A DNA stretch of 64,000 nucleotides from Halomonas alkaliantarctica (GCF_029854215.1 NZ_CP122961.1:2790001-2854000), one strand, 5' to 3'. Shown: positions 26,315-35,840, numbered from the stretch's first letter. Notes: generated from the letters alone by a model not told the origin. A program made the numbers and translations.

Positions 26315-26743
26315 TTAGCGCGCTTCACACCCGTTCAAGGTGGCCAGTAATCGGCGTGGCCCCGCCTGATGGCGGTGTTCACCCAGCCAAATACCCTGCC
26401 AAGTACCTAAGGCCAAACGTCCATCGCGCACCGCCAGCGTTAGCTGTGTACCCAGCAGGCTGGCGGCCACATGGGCCGGCATATCGTCGGGGCCTTCCAG
26501 GGTATGGCGGAAATAGGGCAAGTCTTCGGGCACCAGTCGACGCAGAAATGCATCTAAATCGTGGCGGACATCCGGATCAGTGTTCTCATTGAGCGTTAAC
26601 GAGGCAGAGGTGTGCATCAGCTGTAAGTGCAGCAGGCCAATATGGCAGTCGCTTAAACACGGCAAGGCTCGCGCTACATCATGTGTTATCAAATGAAAGC
26701 CGCGCGCCATTTCAGGCAAATGGATCTCTTGTTGGCACCACAT
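26315..26743 (-). CDS. yjbQ: YjbQ family protein (UPF0047)
   Basis: This 142-aa protein has the family signatures GFHLITHDV, LHLQLMHTSASLTLNENTDPD and GTWQGIWLGEHR, with the conserved His, Asn and Glu. YjbQ proteins show weak thiamine-phosphate synthase activity in vitro, and their true role is unclear. The start is the ATG at 26743 (AAAGGTGG upstream), not the GTG at 26752. It is divergent from the lipocalin gene. Confidence 0.9.
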   Translation of the reverse strand: MWCQQEIHLPEMARGFHLITHDVARALPCLSDCHIGLLHLQLMHTSASLTLNENTDPDVRHDLDAFLRRLVPEDLPYFRHTLEGPDDMPAHVAASLLGTQLTLAVRDGRLALGTWQGIWLGEHRHQAGPRRLLATLNGCEAR

Positions 26744-26905
26744 AAACACCACCTTTATTTGTTATGCAACTGGAAACACTTCATCACCAGCATGCTCTTT
26801 TTGTATGGCAAAATAGCCACCAATAGTACTTATCCTAGTCCATCGCCTATGGTTCATCGCCACCATAATTTATCCCCCCATAGTTCATCGCCAAGGAGCG
26901 CGTTA

Positions 26906-27442
26906 ATGAAAACCCTGCTAGGAAGCAGTGTCGTCAGTATGGCTTTACTCACCGGCTGCACTGGCATTCCGGATGGCACTCAGCCAGTCTCAGGCTTTGA
27001 GCTAGACCGCTACCTGGGCCAGTGGTTCGAAATTGCCCGTCTGGACCACTCCTTTGAACGTGGCCTTGATTGCGTGACCGCTACGTACAGCCTGCGCGAT
27101 GACGGTGGTGTGCGAGTGATCAACCGTGGTTACAACCTTGAAGAGCAAGAATGGGATGAGGCTGAAGGCCGCGCCTACTTTATTGACGATGAAAGCGTTG
27201 GACGCTTAAAGGTAAGCTTCTTTGGCCCCTTTTACGGCGGCTATAACGTCCTCGAGCTGGATGAGGAGTATCAATGGGCGTTAGTGGCAGGCCCTAACCG
27301 CGACTACCTGTGGATACTTTCACGCACTGCGGAAATGGATAGTGCGACAGAAGAGCGTCTGCGCCAGCGGGCAGCCGAGCTGGATTTCGCTACTGAAGAG
27401 CTGATTGATGTTAACCAAGGCGAGGCTTGCCCTAGCCGATAA
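26906..27442 (+). CDS. blc: Outer-membrane lipocalin
   Basis: This 178-aa lipoprotein has lipobox LLTGC (Cys18). The lipocalin motif DRYLGQWFEIARLDHSFERG is followed by beta-barrel strands ending in the structurally conserved DYLWILSR. Bacterial lipocalin Blc binds fatty acids and lysophospholipids and is induced by starvation and osmotic stress. The start is set by AAGGAG 7 nt before the ATG at 26906; the open frame runs further upstream but without a ribosome site or signal peptide. A near-repeat (ATGGTTCATCGCCA / ATAGTTCATCGCCA) lies just upstream. Confidence 0.93.
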   Translation: MKTLLGSSVVSMALLTGCTGIPDGTQPVSGFELDRYLGQWFEIARLDHSFERGLDCVTATYSLRDDGGVRVINRGYNLEEQEWDEAEGRAYFIDDESVGRLKVSFFGPFYGGYNVLELDEEYQWALVAGPNRDYLWILSRTAEMDSATEERLRQRAAELDFATEELIDVNQGEACPSR

Positions 27443-27453
27443 GTAGCTTTTGA

Positions 27454-28395
27454 TTAGCTCCCTTCCGGCCATATCGGCACCCGCCCCGGCATTTCGCGCT
27501 GAACATAATCAATAAAAGCGCGCAGCCGGGCGGGCACATGGCGCCGTTGCTCGAACACTGCATAGAAGTCTGCCCGCACCCCCTGCCAGCCTGGCAACAG
27601 CGCTACCAATGCGCCACTGGCCAGGTGCTCATTAACGTCCCACCAGGAGCGCAGCATGACCCCGTGACCGTCCAAGGCCAGGCGGGTAATGACCTCGCCA
27701 TCGTTGCTGGCTAATCGACCACTAACCTTTATAGACTGTGTCTGCCCAGGCAGTCCTTTGGCAGGCTGGGCGATTTGTTCAAAGCGCCAAAGCGGGAAAT
27801 CACTGTCGTTCTCGCGAATCACCAAACAGGCGTGCTGCTGTAAATCTGCCGGCACTTGCAGAGGTGCCGCCTGGGCAATGTAATCAGGTGATGCACACAG
27901 CACCCGTCGATTGGCCAGAATACGCCGAGCGACCAAGCGGGATTCCGGTGGTTCGCCCACGCGAATGCCAATATCAAAGCCGTGATCGCTCAAATTGAGC
28001 GGAAAATTGGTTAACTCCAACCACCCTTCCACCTCGGGGTGATCGGCACAAAAGCGCGATAGCAGCGGCGCAATATGGCGACGCCCGAAGCCAAACGTGG
28101 CGTTTACCCGCAAACGGCCGCTAAGCGCTTGATTCGCGCCCTCACCCAGTGAATTCTCCAGCTCCTCCAGCTCATCTAAAATCAGCACACCACGAGCCAA
28201 ATAGCGCTCGCCCTCGGCGGTCAGCGTCAACCGCCGCGTAGTGCGAGCAGCCAGCTCTACGCCCAGGCGCGCCTCCAACTGTTTTAGCCGTTTGCTTACC
28301 GCCGAGAGCGATAGCCCCAGCTCGCGAGCCGTCGCGGTGAGGCTTCCCGCCCGCGCCAAGTGCTGAAAAAACGCCAAATCATCCAAGTGAGCCAT
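27454..28395 (-). CDS. LysR-family regulator, DmlR-like
   Basis: This 313-aa LysR regulator opens MAHLDDLAFFQHLARAGSLTATAR with the recognition region LGLSLSAVSKRLKQLEARL. The CrgA/DmlR subgroup effector domain follows (LRVNATFGFGRRHIAPLL). The ATG at 28395 has an AAGGAG site; the frame is open 23 codons further upstream without one. It is divergent from the adjacent tartrate/malate dehydrogenase gene, as dmlR and dmlA are in E. coli, so it is the probable activator of that gene. Confidence 0.85.
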   Translation of the reverse strand: MAHLDDLAFFQHLARAGSLTATARELGLSLSAVSKRLKQLEARLGVELAARTTRRLTLTAEGERYLARGVLILDELEELENSLGEGANQALSGRLRVNATFGFGRRHIAPLLSRFCADHPEVEGWLELTNFPLNLSDHGFDIGIRVGEPPESRLVARRILANRRVLCASPDYIAQAAPLQVPADLQQHACLVIRENDSDFPLWRFEQIAQPAKGLPGQTQSIKVSGRLASNDGEVITRLALDGHGVMLRSWWDVNEHLASGALVALLPGWQGVRADFYAVFEQRRHVPARLRAFIDYVQREMPGRVPIWPEGS

Positions 28396-28530
28396 TTCTC
28401 TCCTTAGCCATTCTGCACTTTCACGCAACAATAACTTGAATAGTAGCCTGATTATCTCCGCCAAAATAGCCGCTACACTCTAGTGATTACTCATAAGCAT
28501 TCGCCACAACTAACAAGATAAGGAGTCACT

Positions 28531-29604
28531 ATGACCCACCGTATTGCCATTATCGCCGGTGACGGCATCGGCACCGAAGTCATGCCTGAAGGCATCCGCG
28601 CCCTTGAGGCCACCGCCAAGCGTTTTAATATTGATCTTGAGTTCACCACCTTTGAGTTTGGCAGCTGTGACTACTACCTGGAGCACGGCAAAATGCTGCC
28701 GGATGATTGGTTCGAGCAGTTAAAAGGCTTCGATGCGCTGTTTTATGGCGCGGTGGGCTGGCCCGACAAAGTACCCGACCATATTTCCCTTTGGGGCTCA
28801 TTGCTGCAGTTCCGCCGCCGTTTTGATCAGTACATCAACCTGCGTCCCTGTAAGCTCATGCCCGGCATCAAAAGTCCGCTGGCAGGCCGTGAGCCCGGCG
28901 ATATCGATTTTTATGTGGTGCGTGAGAACACTGAAGGCGAGTACTCAAGCGTTGGCGGCAAAATGTTTGAAGGCACCGACCGTGAAGTGGTCATTCAAGA
29001 CACGGTCATGACCCGCACCGGTGTTGACCGCGTATTGAAGTACGCCTTTGAGCTGGCCCAAACTCGCCCGCGCAAAAAGCTCACCTCGGCGACTAAATCC
29101 AACGGCATCTCAATCACTATGCCGTACTGGGATGAACGTGTGGTCGAAATGGCCAAAGGCTACCCAGAGATCGCGGTGGATAAATTCCATATCGATATTC
29201 TCACCGCCAACTTCGTTCTCCACCCGGATTGGTTTGACGTCGTCGTGGGCAGCAATCTGTTCGGCGATATTCTTTCTGATCTCGGCCCCGCCTGCACCGG
29301 TACCATCGGCATTGCCCCTTCGGCCAACATCAACCCGGAAGGCCACTTCCCCAGCTTGTTTGAACCCGTACATGGCAGCGCGCCAGATATCGCCGGTAAA
29401 GGCATTGCCAACCCGATCGGTCAGATTTGGTCAGGCGCCATGATGCTGGAGCACCTCGGCTATAAAGAAGCCGGGGACGCGATGGTCACGGCCATTGAGG
29501 AAGTATTAAGCGAGGGAGATGCCACCGTACTTACCCGCGATGTGGGTGGAGAAGGCACCACTGCAAGCCTAGGCAAGGCCATTGCGGACGCTATTTTGCG
29601 CTAA
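28531..29604 (+). CDS. dmlA: Tartrate/D-malate dehydrogenase
   Basis: This 357-aa NAD-dependent decarboxylating dehydrogenase belongs to the isocitrate/isopropylmalate dehydrogenase superfamily. Features are IAGDGIGTEVMPEG, substrate arginines in LLQFRRRFDQYINLRP, VVRENTEGEYSS, the Mg2+ aspartates in SNLFGDILSDLG, and the NAD loop EPVHGSAPDIAGKG. The long FGSCDYYLEHGKMLPDDW insert fits the tartrate dehydrogenase/DmlA clade better than LeuB. It converts D-malate (or tartrate) to pyruvate and CO2. The LysR neighbour supports the assignment to D-malate use, but tartrate cannot be excluded. Confidence 0.9.
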   Translation: MTHRIAIIAGDGIGTEVMPEGIRALEATAKRFNIDLEFTTFEFGSCDYYLEHGKMLPDDWFEQLKGFDALFYGAVGWPDKVPDHISLWGSLLQFRRRFDQYINLRPCKLMPGIKSPLAGREPGDIDFYVVRENTEGEYSSVGGKMFEGTDREVVIQDTVMTRTGVDRVLKYAFELAQTRPRKKLTSATKSNGISITMPYWDERVVEMAKGYPEIAVDKFHIDILTANFVLHPDWFDVVVGSNLFGDILSDLGPACTGTIGIAPSANINPEGHFPSLFEPVHGSAPDIAGKGIANPIGQIWSGAMMLEHLGYKEAGDAMVTAIEEVLSEGDATVLTRDVGGEGTTASLGKAIADAILR

Positions 29605-29702
29605 GCATTTCATACTTACTGCTCAGCACTAACTGATACGCACAGCCGTTAACTTACCACTGCGGTTGGCTGCTCGGATGGACACTTCCGGGCAGTCAAT
29701 GT

Positions 29703-29764
29703 ATGACTTTTAATTTATTATGTTCTACATTCACCCTGATGGTGAGTGAAACATTGGTTTCACT
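29703..29764 (+). promoter_or_regulatory. Promoter with two operator-like palindromes upstream of SMP-30 gene
   Basis: A candidate promoter ATGACT (29703-29708), 17 nt, TACATT (29726-29731) is followed at once by two inverted repeats. These are TCACC-CTGAT-GGTGA (29731-29745) and AGTGAAAC-ATTG-GTTTCACT (29745-29764). The second resembles LacI/GntR-type operators. A repressor bound there would block transcription of the lactonase gene. Confidence 0.5.
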
Positions 29765-29806
29765 GCGCCCATAACAACGTCAATAAACAACCATCAGGAC
29801 AATGCT

Positions 29807-30835
29807 ATGAAACTTGGACGCCGTGAGTTCCTTTCGGCATCGGCCGCCCTGGCCGCTGTTGGTACATCGCCCCAGCTTTTTGCTTTGCAGAGCGCACAAG
29901 GTTCCGCCCCGGAACGGTACCCAATCGATGCCTGGAAAGTCGAAGATTCCCGCTTTAGTGATTACATGATTTTTAACAGTCCTCTAGAGCGCCACTGGAG
30001 TGGAGGTCTGTGGACAGAGGGGCCAGCATGGAACGCCGTAGGTCGTTATGTTGTGTTCAGCGACATACCCCGCGCCAAGCAGATGCGTTGGGACGAATCC
30101 ACTGGCCAGGTTAGCGTTTTGAGAGACAATGTCGGCTACTCCAACGGGAATACCTTCGATCATCAGGGTCGGCTAATTGCTTGCGAACACTACCCCTCTC
30201 GCGTTTTGCGCTATGAGTGGGACGGCAGCACAACGGTACTCGCCGAGCGCTATCAAGGTAAGCCACTCAATGCCCCCAATGACGTGGTGGCACTGCCCTC
30301 GGGGGGAGTGATCTTCACCGATCCAGGCTATGGAGCTCACTTCGACTACGAGGGCAAAAAACGAGACCTGGAGCTAGAAACGGCGATCTATTACGTCGAT
30401 GACAGTCTGGATGAGCCCATCATGCTAACCGACGATATTTATAAGCCAAACGGTATTGTATTAACGCCGGATGGCGAGGGGTTCTACGCCAGTGACAGTG
30501 CCCCCACCCATTTCGACGAACCCGCGCGAATTATTCGCTGGTCGTTGGGTGAAGACGGTCGCAGCGTCAGCGATCGGCAAGTTATCGTGACCAGCGAAGA
30601 CACGATTTTCGACGGCATGGCCTGTGACGTGGATGGCAATATCTGGTCAAGTGCCAATGGTGGCGAAGGTATCGACGGAGTCGTGGTCTTCTCACCGGAA
30701 GGCACCCTGCTGGGCAGAGTATTGCTACCCGAAGTCTGCTCAAACGTGTGTTTTGCGGGCAAGGGGCGCAATCGGCTATTTATGACGGCCAGCCAATCCG
30801 TCTACACAATTTACACGGCGGCGCGCGGAGCGTAG
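29807..30835 (+). CDS. SMP-30/gluconolactonase family protein, Tat-exported
   Basis: This is a 342-aa six-bladed beta-propeller lactonase. A twin-arginine signal (KLGRREFLSASAALAAVG) directs it to the periplasm. Metal-site patterns typical of SMP-30 are visible: WTEGPAWN, SNGNTFDHQGRLIACEH, LNAPNDVVALPSGGVIFTDPG and KPNGIVLTPDGEGFYASDS. It probably hydrolyses sugar lactones such as gluconolactone to aldonic acids. It is preceded by paired operator-like palindromes and followed by a strong terminator, so it is a self-contained transcription unit. Confidence 0.9.
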   Translation: MKLGRREFLSASAALAAVGTSPQLFALQSAQGSAPERYPIDAWKVEDSRFSDYMIFNSPLERHWSGGLWTEGPAWNAVGRYVVFSDIPRAKQMRWDESTGQVSVLRDNVGYSNGNTFDHQGRLIACEHYPSRVLRYEWDGSTTVLAERYQGKPLNAPNDVVALPSGGVIFTDPGYGAHFDYEGKKRDLELETAIYYVDDSLDEPIMLTDDIYKPNGIVLTPDGEGFYASDSAPTHFDEPARIIRWSLGEDGRSVSDRQVIVTSEDTIFDGMACDVDGNIWSSANGGEGIDGVVVFSPEGTLLGRVLLPEVCSNVCFAGKGRNRLFMTASQSVYTIYTAARGA

Positions 30836-30870
30836 TAAGACTATAATCCCAGCCCAGTATCCCAACCCAA

Positions 30871-30905
30871 AAAAGCCTCGCCGGATATATCCAGCGAGGC
30901 TTTAT
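30871..30905. terminator. Bidirectional terminator between SMP-30 gene and wrbA
   Basis: GCCTCGC (30875-30881) pairs with GCGAGGC (30894-30900), with CGG/CCA-flanked loop, an A-tract before and TTTATA after. It lies between two convergent genes. Confidence 0.85.
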
Positions 30906-30943
30906 ACATGGCTGACTCGTATATGTCTTGGCTAGTGAACTAA

Positions 30944-31543
30944 CTAACTGGCCAGCTTAGACGCTGTTTTCGCGACTAGCTCGCCCTGGAAACGGGCAAT
31001 TTTCAGTTCACGCTCATCAGGCTGGCGCGATCCATCACCACCCGCCAGCGTTGCAGCGCCGTAGGGCGTACCGCCACTTACTTTAGAAATATCAAACTGC
31101 TCTTCGATGCCGTAACCAATCGGCACAATCACCATGCCGTGGTGGGCAAGTGTCGTCCAAGTAGAGGTAATGGTCATCTCATCGCCACCGCCGGTACCGG
31201 TAGAAGTGAAGACACTGGCTACTTTGCCACGCAGCGCCCCGTTCGCCCACAGACCGCCGGTCTGATCCAGGAAGGTGCGCATTTGGCCAGCCATATTACC
31301 AAAGCGAGTAGGCGTACCGAAAATGATCGCATCGTAATCGGCAAGCTCTTGCGGCGTCGCTTCGGGCGTATCGAAATCCTGCTTACCACCTGCATTCTTG
31401 AACGCCTCATCAGGCATTGTTTCAGGAACGCGTTTAACCGTCACTTCAACACCGCTCACACCCTTGGCGCCTTCTGCAACCGCCTGGGCCAGCGTATCGA
31501 TATGGCCATACATGGAATAATAAAGTACCAGTACCTTTGTCAT
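30944..31543 (-). CDS. wrbA: NAD(P)H:quinone oxidoreductase WrbA
   Basis: This 199-aa flavodoxin-like tetrameric quinone reductase binds FMN. Features are the phosphate loop [48 protein letters not shown] and [18 protein letters not shown]. It reduces quinones by two electrons and so avoids semiquinone stress. The ATG at 31543 has a GAAGGAG site; five codons upstream are excluded. Confidence 0.95.
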   Translation of the reverse strand: MTKVLVLYYSMYGHIDTLAQAVAEGAKGVSGVEVTVKRVPETMPDEAFKNAGGKQDFDTPEATPQELADYDAIIFGTPTRFGNMAGQMRTFLDQTGGLWANGALRGKVASVFTSTGTGGGDEMTITSTWTTLAHHGMVIVPIGYGIEEQFDISKVSGGTPYGAATLAGGDGSRQPDERELKIARFQGELVAKTASKLAS

Positions 31544-31758
31544 TACTATCTCCTTCACTTATGAGCAGTGCAATCAGCGTCGCCTAGAGTGGGCGTCACC
31601 TAATAAGTAGTTAACACAACATAGCGCACTCAAGCATAGAAAAAAGCGAATGTTTTCGTCCGTGGGCGTCGATTTCATCGACGAACGCCACCTTGCACTT
31701 TACGCAATCCACCACTAGCTTTGACTTGCCTACATCAAACGTATCCAAGGAGTCTGGA

Positions 31759-32199
31759 ATGACGATTTTTGAAGCCCTGCGCAAAGATCATGATATTCAG
31801 CGCGACCTGCTCGCCCGCTTAGTTGAAACACATGGAGACAGCGACGAGCGCGACAGCCTGTATAAGCAAGTGCGTGCCGAATTGCAGTACCACGCCGCCG
31901 CCGAAGAACGGGCGCTGTATATTCCGATGATGTCGATTGATCTGACCCAGGAAAAAGCCCGCCACAGCGTTGCTGAACATCATGAAATTGATGAGCTTTT
32001 AGAGCTGCTCGATGGAACTGACTACAGCGCTACTCACTGGCTGACCCACGCCAAACAGCTCCAGGATTTAGTCACCCATCACCTGGATGAAGAGGAGCAA
32101 GAGGTTTTTCAACTGGCTGGCCGCGGCTTGCAAGAGAAACAAAAGACATCGCTTGCTAGCGAGTACACAGAAGAAATGCAGCGCCAACGCTCAGCGTAA
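31759..32199 (+). CDS. Hemerythrin HHE-domain protein
   Basis: This 146-aa four-helix protein has the HHE cation-binding pattern: LRKDHDIQRDLLARL, AELQYHAAAEERALYIPMM, HSVAEHHEIDELLELL and LVTHHLDEEEQEVF. Histidines and glutamates in these helices would bind a di-iron centre. Such proteins are linked to oxygen, NO or iron handling. The ATG at 31759 has AAGGAG 6 nt upstream and is preferred over the in-frame ATG at 31693. It is divergent from wrbA. Confidence 0.9.
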   Translation: MTIFEALRKDHDIQRDLLARLVETHGDSDERDSLYKQVRAELQYHAAAEERALYIPMMSIDLTQEKARHSVAEHHEIDELLELLDGTDYSATHWLTHAKQLQDLVTHHLDEEEQEVFQLAGRGLQEKQKTSLASEYTEEMQRQRSA

Positions 32200-32219
32200 T
32201 CTGATAAGCAAATTGAAGA

Positions 32220-32248
32220 AGCGCTCATGCATCGCATGGGCGCTTTTT
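32220..32248 (+). terminator. Terminator of the hemerythrin gene
   Basis: AGCGCTCATGC-ATC-GCATGGGCGCT is an 11-bp stem with one T-G pair, followed by TTTTTG. Confidence 0.9.
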
Positions 32249-32432
32249 GATACTAGCGACTTAGTAAGGCCACTTTCGGATGCCTCTTGTTTCATAAATA
32301 CGCTTTTTCACGAATACACTAGGCTTTTACACGTGAACGACCTACAGGTTTCTGACACACGCCCAGCGTGGTAAACCTAGGCTCGCTTTTTATACTGACA
32401 ACGAATCTGATAACAAATATTGAGGAGCGACA

Positions 32433-33410
32433 ATGCTAGGCCAATGGCTCGACTGGTCGCTTGATGGGCAGCTCCCCGCCGCCAGCCAAGGCGACTTCGC
32501 AAGCGGCACTTACCATTTACATGCGCCTGGCATTTTGGAAATTACTCCCACCACGGCAAGCCAGGGTGCCCACGCGTGCATTTTTTCCGCGGCGATCCAC
32601 GGCAACGAAACGGCGCCGGTAGAGCTAGTGGGTGAATGGTTAAGTTGTTTAGAAGCGGGCAGTATATCGCTCGGAGCGCCCGTACTGGTGATTCTAGGCA
32701 ACCTGCCCGCGCTTAAGGCGCAGCAGCGTTTTCTGACTACCAATTTAAACCGGCTATTTAGCCGTGACCAAACCGCTAAGGGCGATGAGCCGGATCGCGC
32801 CCGGGAATTGATGGCGGCTGTAGATGGTTTTTATGCGCGCCATGCCGGGCTACCCAAATTGCACTACGACTTACATACCGCTATTCGGGATAGTCGTTAC
32901 CCCCGCTTCGTCGTGGAACCCTTTGCCGAATCATCCACCGATGCCGAGCAGTGGGGCTGGCTAGCGGCGGCGGACATGCAGGCGGTGCTGCACCAACACC
33001 AGCATAGCTGGACGTTCTCCCACTACAGCAAGCACTATCACGCCGCGTGCGCATTTACCTTTGAGCTGGGCCGCGTAGCGCCTTTTGGCCACAACGATAT
33101 GGCATCATTAAAACCGATGCTTACGCTACTCACGGCACTTAGTGAGGGGCATACGCCGCCCAATCAGCCCGCCTCGCAAATGCAGTTTTTTCAGGTTCAA
33201 CACGAGTTAATGCGGCACTCGGAGGACTTCCAGCTCTGTTTTACTGAGGACACGGCTAACTTCAGCCGCTTTGAGCCAGGCACCCTGCTGGCACAAGACG
33301 GAGAGGCGGGTGAGTTTAGGGTGGGTGATACGCCACTCTATGTGGTGTTTCCCAACGCCCAGGTTGAGGTGGGCGCCCGTGCCGCGCTTTTGGTGGCGCC
33401 TATCGTTTAA
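32433..33410 (+). CDS. astE: Succinylglutamate desuccinylase/aspartoacylase family protein
   Basis: This 325-aa zinc carboxypeptidase-like enzyme shows the AstE/AspA motif AAIHGNETAPVEL (His56, Glu59) and a third zinc ligand in HYDLHTAIRDSRYP. The Arg pocket loop is NLNRLF and the catalytic glutamate lies in AFTFELGRVAPFG. AstE releases succinate from N-succinylglutamate, the last step of the arginine succinyltransferase pathway. The other ast genes are absent from this window, but the next four genes form a basic-amino-acid importer, which supports the arginine link. Confidence 0.87.
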   Translation: MLGQWLDWSLDGQLPAASQGDFASGTYHLHAPGILEITPTTASQGAHACIFSAAIHGNETAPVELVGEWLSCLEAGSISLGAPVLVILGNLPALKAQQRFLTTNLNRLFSRDQTAKGDEPDRARELMAAVDGFYARHAGLPKLHYDLHTAIRDSRYPRFVVEPFAESSTDAEQWGWLAAADMQAVLHQHQHSWTFSHYSKHYHAACAFTFELGRVAPFGHNDMASLKPMLTLLTALSEGHTPPNQPASQMQFFQVQHELMRHSEDFQLCFTEDTANFSRFEPGTLLAQDGEAGEFRVGDTPLYVVFPNAQVEVGARAALLVAPIV

Positions 33411-33618
33411 CCCGCCAAGCAAAGCCTAAATTAACCAAGACAACAATAATGGTGAGACGACAACTGGCCCTTCGATGTCGCTACGACTAACGTCGAGTGC
33501 ATAATGTTAGAAGGAAAGCGCGCATAATGCGCCCAGCCTGATAGAATCGCCCCTTTTTTCGCGCCAGCCGCATCAAACCCACCTGTTGCTGCGGCAACTC
33601 TGTACTGGAGCCAATGAT

Positions 33619-34389
33619 ATGGCCGCTACGCCTACTCCCCTTGAAGTGCGTAATATTAAAAAACGCTTTGGCGATACGGAAGTTCTGAAAGGGCTCTCAC
33701 TGCAAGCCCAAAAGGGCGATGTGATTACCCTGATTGGTGCCTCTGGGTCGGGTAAAAGTACTTTTTTGCGCTGCATGAACCTGCTTGAGCAGCCCGACGA
33801 TGGCGACCTCATTGTCCATGGTGAACCCATTCGCTTTAAAACCACTAAACACGGCCGCGAGCCCGAAGATTGGAAGCAGGTGGTACAAATGCGCGCCAAG
33901 CTCTCCATGGTGTTTCAAAGCTTCAACCTGTGGGCCCATATGACGCTGCTCGAAAACATCATCGAAGCACCGATTCATGTGCTGAAAAAACCCAAAAAAG
34001 AAGCCTTGGAACACGCCCACGCCCTGCTTGACCGCGTCGGCTTAACGGCCCGCGCCGACGCCTACCCGGCTCAGATGTCAGGCGGTCAGCAACAGCGCGG
34101 TGCGATTGCTCGCGCACTGGCGATGGACCCAGAAGTGATGCTGTTTGACGAACCTACCTCTGCCCTTGATCCAGAATTGGTCGGCGATGTATTAAAAGTC
34201 ATGCACGGTCTCGCTGAAGAGGGCCGCACCATGGTGGTAGTGACCCACGAGATGAGTTTTGCCCGTGATGTATCCAGCCAAGTCATCTATCTTCACGAAG
34301 GCTTAGTGGAAGAAGCAGGAGCGCCTGCTGACGTACTGGATAATCCGCAATCTCCGCGCCTGCAGCAATTCCTGGCCCCTAAATACTGA
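33619..34389 (+). CDS. Amino-acid ABC transporter ATP-binding protein (HisP/AotP type)
   Basis: This 256-aa ATPase of the polar amino acid importer family has Walker A IGASGSGKSTFLRC, Q-loop MVFQSFNLWAHMTL, signature AQMSGGQQQRGAIARAL, Walker B VMLFDEPTSALDPELV and H-loop VVTHEM. The insertion around GREPEDWKQV is typical of HisP-like arginine/histidine/ornithine systems. The start is the ATG at 33619 with GGAG 8 nt before it. It is the first of three tightly packed genes (15-bp gap, then 1-bp overlap). Confidence 0.93.
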   Translation: MAATPTPLEVRNIKKRFGDTEVLKGLSLQAQKGDVITLIGASGSGKSTFLRCMNLLEQPDDGDLIVHGEPIRFKTTKHGREPEDWKQVVQMRAKLSMVFQSFNLWAHMTLLENIIEAPIHVLKKPKKEALEHAHALLDRVGLTARADAYPAQMSGGQQQRGAIARALAMDPEVMLFDEPTSALDPELVGDVLKVMHGLAEEGRTMVVVTHEMSFARDVSSQVIYLHEGLVEEAGAPADVLDNPQSPRLQQFLAPKY

Positions 34390-34404
34390 TCCGCGAGGCT
34401 CACC

Positions 34405-35109
34405 ATGATTGATTTACAAGGTTATGGCCCAAGGCTGATTGAGGGGGCCGGCGTCACCATCCAGTTAGCGGTGCTGTCGCTGATTTTATCGATTATTTTG
34501 GGGCTACTGACAGCCAGCGCGAAGATGTCGCGCAACTGGTTCGCTCATCGTTTGGCCACGCTTTACACCACACTTATTCGCGGTGTGCCCGACCTCGTGT
34601 TGATGATGCTGTTTTTTTTCGGCGGCCAAATTGGCGTCAACATGATCACCGACTGGCTTTACTACTCGTTCGATATCGATATTTTTATCAATATTAATGC
34701 CTTCGTAGCGGGCGTTGTCACCATTGGGCTAATCTTCGGGGCCTATATGGGGGAAACCTTTCGTGGCGCTTTTATGGCGGTCGATAATGGGCAAATCGAA
34801 GCAGGTAAAGCCTATGGCATGAGCGATGGGCTGGTTTTTCGTCGCGTCCGTTTTCCGCAGATGATGCGCCATGCGTTGCCCGGCCTTTCCAACAACTGGA
34901 TGGTATTGCTCAAAACCACAGCACTGGTCTCGGTAATCGGGCTTTCTGATATGGTACGTGTTGCCTCAGAAGCCTCTAAAGCGACGCGTGAACCTTTCAC
35001 ATTTATGATTATTGTCGCGCTTATCTATCTGCTCATCGCCAGCGTTTCGGAGTGGATCTTTGCTCGTCTGCAAAAACGCTACAACATTGGCTATGGGGAG
35101 GCAGACTAA
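34405..35109 (+). CDS. Amino-acid ABC transporter permease (HisQ/AotQ type)
   Basis: This 234-aa inner-membrane permease has about five membrane segments. The EAA loop is GAFMAVDNGQIEAGKAYGMSD, and the N-terminal region LIEGAGVTIQLAVLSLILS is typical of HisQ. It forms a heterodimer with the next gene product. Its stop codon TAA shares its last base with the following ATG. Confidence 0.93.
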   Translation: MIDLQGYGPRLIEGAGVTIQLAVLSLILSIILGLLTASAKMSRNWFAHRLATLYTTLIRGVPDLVLMMLFFFGGQIGVNMITDWLYYSFDIDIFININAFVAGVVTIGLIFGAYMGETFRGAFMAVDNGQIEAGKAYGMSDGLVFRRVRFPQMMRHALPGLSNNWMVLLKTTALVSVIGLSDMVRVASEASKATREPFTFMIIVALIYLLIASVSEWIFARLQKRYNIGYGEAD

Positions 35110-35840
35110 TGAACGCTTTCATGACATGGCTCGAAAATCAGCTTGCCGAGAACAGTATTTTCACGCTGCAAACGCTTTCCTACTATGGCGATGGGCTGAC
35201 CACCACGGTGCAACTGGTCTTTTTATCCCTGGTCATTGGCTTAATCGCCGCGGTCCCCCTTGCCATTGGGCGCGGTTCAAAACATGCCTGGATTAAGTGG
35301 CCTATTTTTGCTTACACCTATGTTTTTCGTGGCACGCCGTTACTCATCCAACTCTACCTGATTTATTACGGCGTGGTGTTTGTGGACGGAATCCAAGAAA
35401 CCTGGCTATGGGTGATACTTGAAGAACCGTTCGTTCCCGCACTCATTGCATTTACCCTCAACACCGCCGCCTACACGACCGAGATTTTTCGCGGCGCTAT
35501 CAAGTCCACCTCGAAAGGTGAAATTGAAGCGGCTCGAGCCTATGGCATGTCACCTCAGCAGACCATGCGGCGAATTATTATCCCCAGCGCTTTTCGTCGC
35601 GCCCTGCCGGCCTACGGCAACGAAGTCATTTTCATGCTACATGCCAGCGCTATTGCCAGCGTAGTGACGATTATGGATCTGACCGGCGCGGCGCGCTTTG
35701 TCTATGCGCGTTTTTATGCACCTTTTGACGCATTCTTGTTTGTGGCAGCGATCTATCTGTGTTTAACCTTCACCATCCTGTATTTCTTTCGTTATCTTGA
35801 GAAAAAGCTGCTCGCACATCTACAGCCACAGAACTCCTAG
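35109..35840 (+). CDS. Amino-acid ABC transporter permease (HisM/AotM type)
   Basis: This 243-aa partner permease has YYGDGLTTTVQLVFLSLVIG at the N-terminus, AYTYVFRGTPLLIQLYL in the second segment and EAA loop IEAARAYGMSPQQTMRRI. The true start is the ATG at 35109, overlapping the upstream stop by one base; the longer open frame (from 35052) lies inside the HisQ gene. Confidence 0.93.
   Translation: MNAFMTWLENQLAENSIFTLQTLSYYGDGLTTTVQLVFLSLVIGLIAAVPLAIGRGSKHAWIKWPIFAYTYVFRGTPLLIQLYLIYYGVVFVDGIQETWLWVILEEPFVPALIAFTLNTAAYTTEIFRGAIKSTSKGEIEAARAYGMSPQQTMRRIIIPSAFRRALPAYGNEVIFMLHASAIASVVTIMDLTGAARFVYARFYAPFDAFLFVAAIYLCLTFTILYFFRYLEKKLLAHLQPQNS

Noticed and set aside
33476..33492. ArgR-like site (TGTCGC then AA) before the amino acid importer
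   Set aside because: The spacing is one base off the Pseudomonas form and there is no second half-site; too weak to call.
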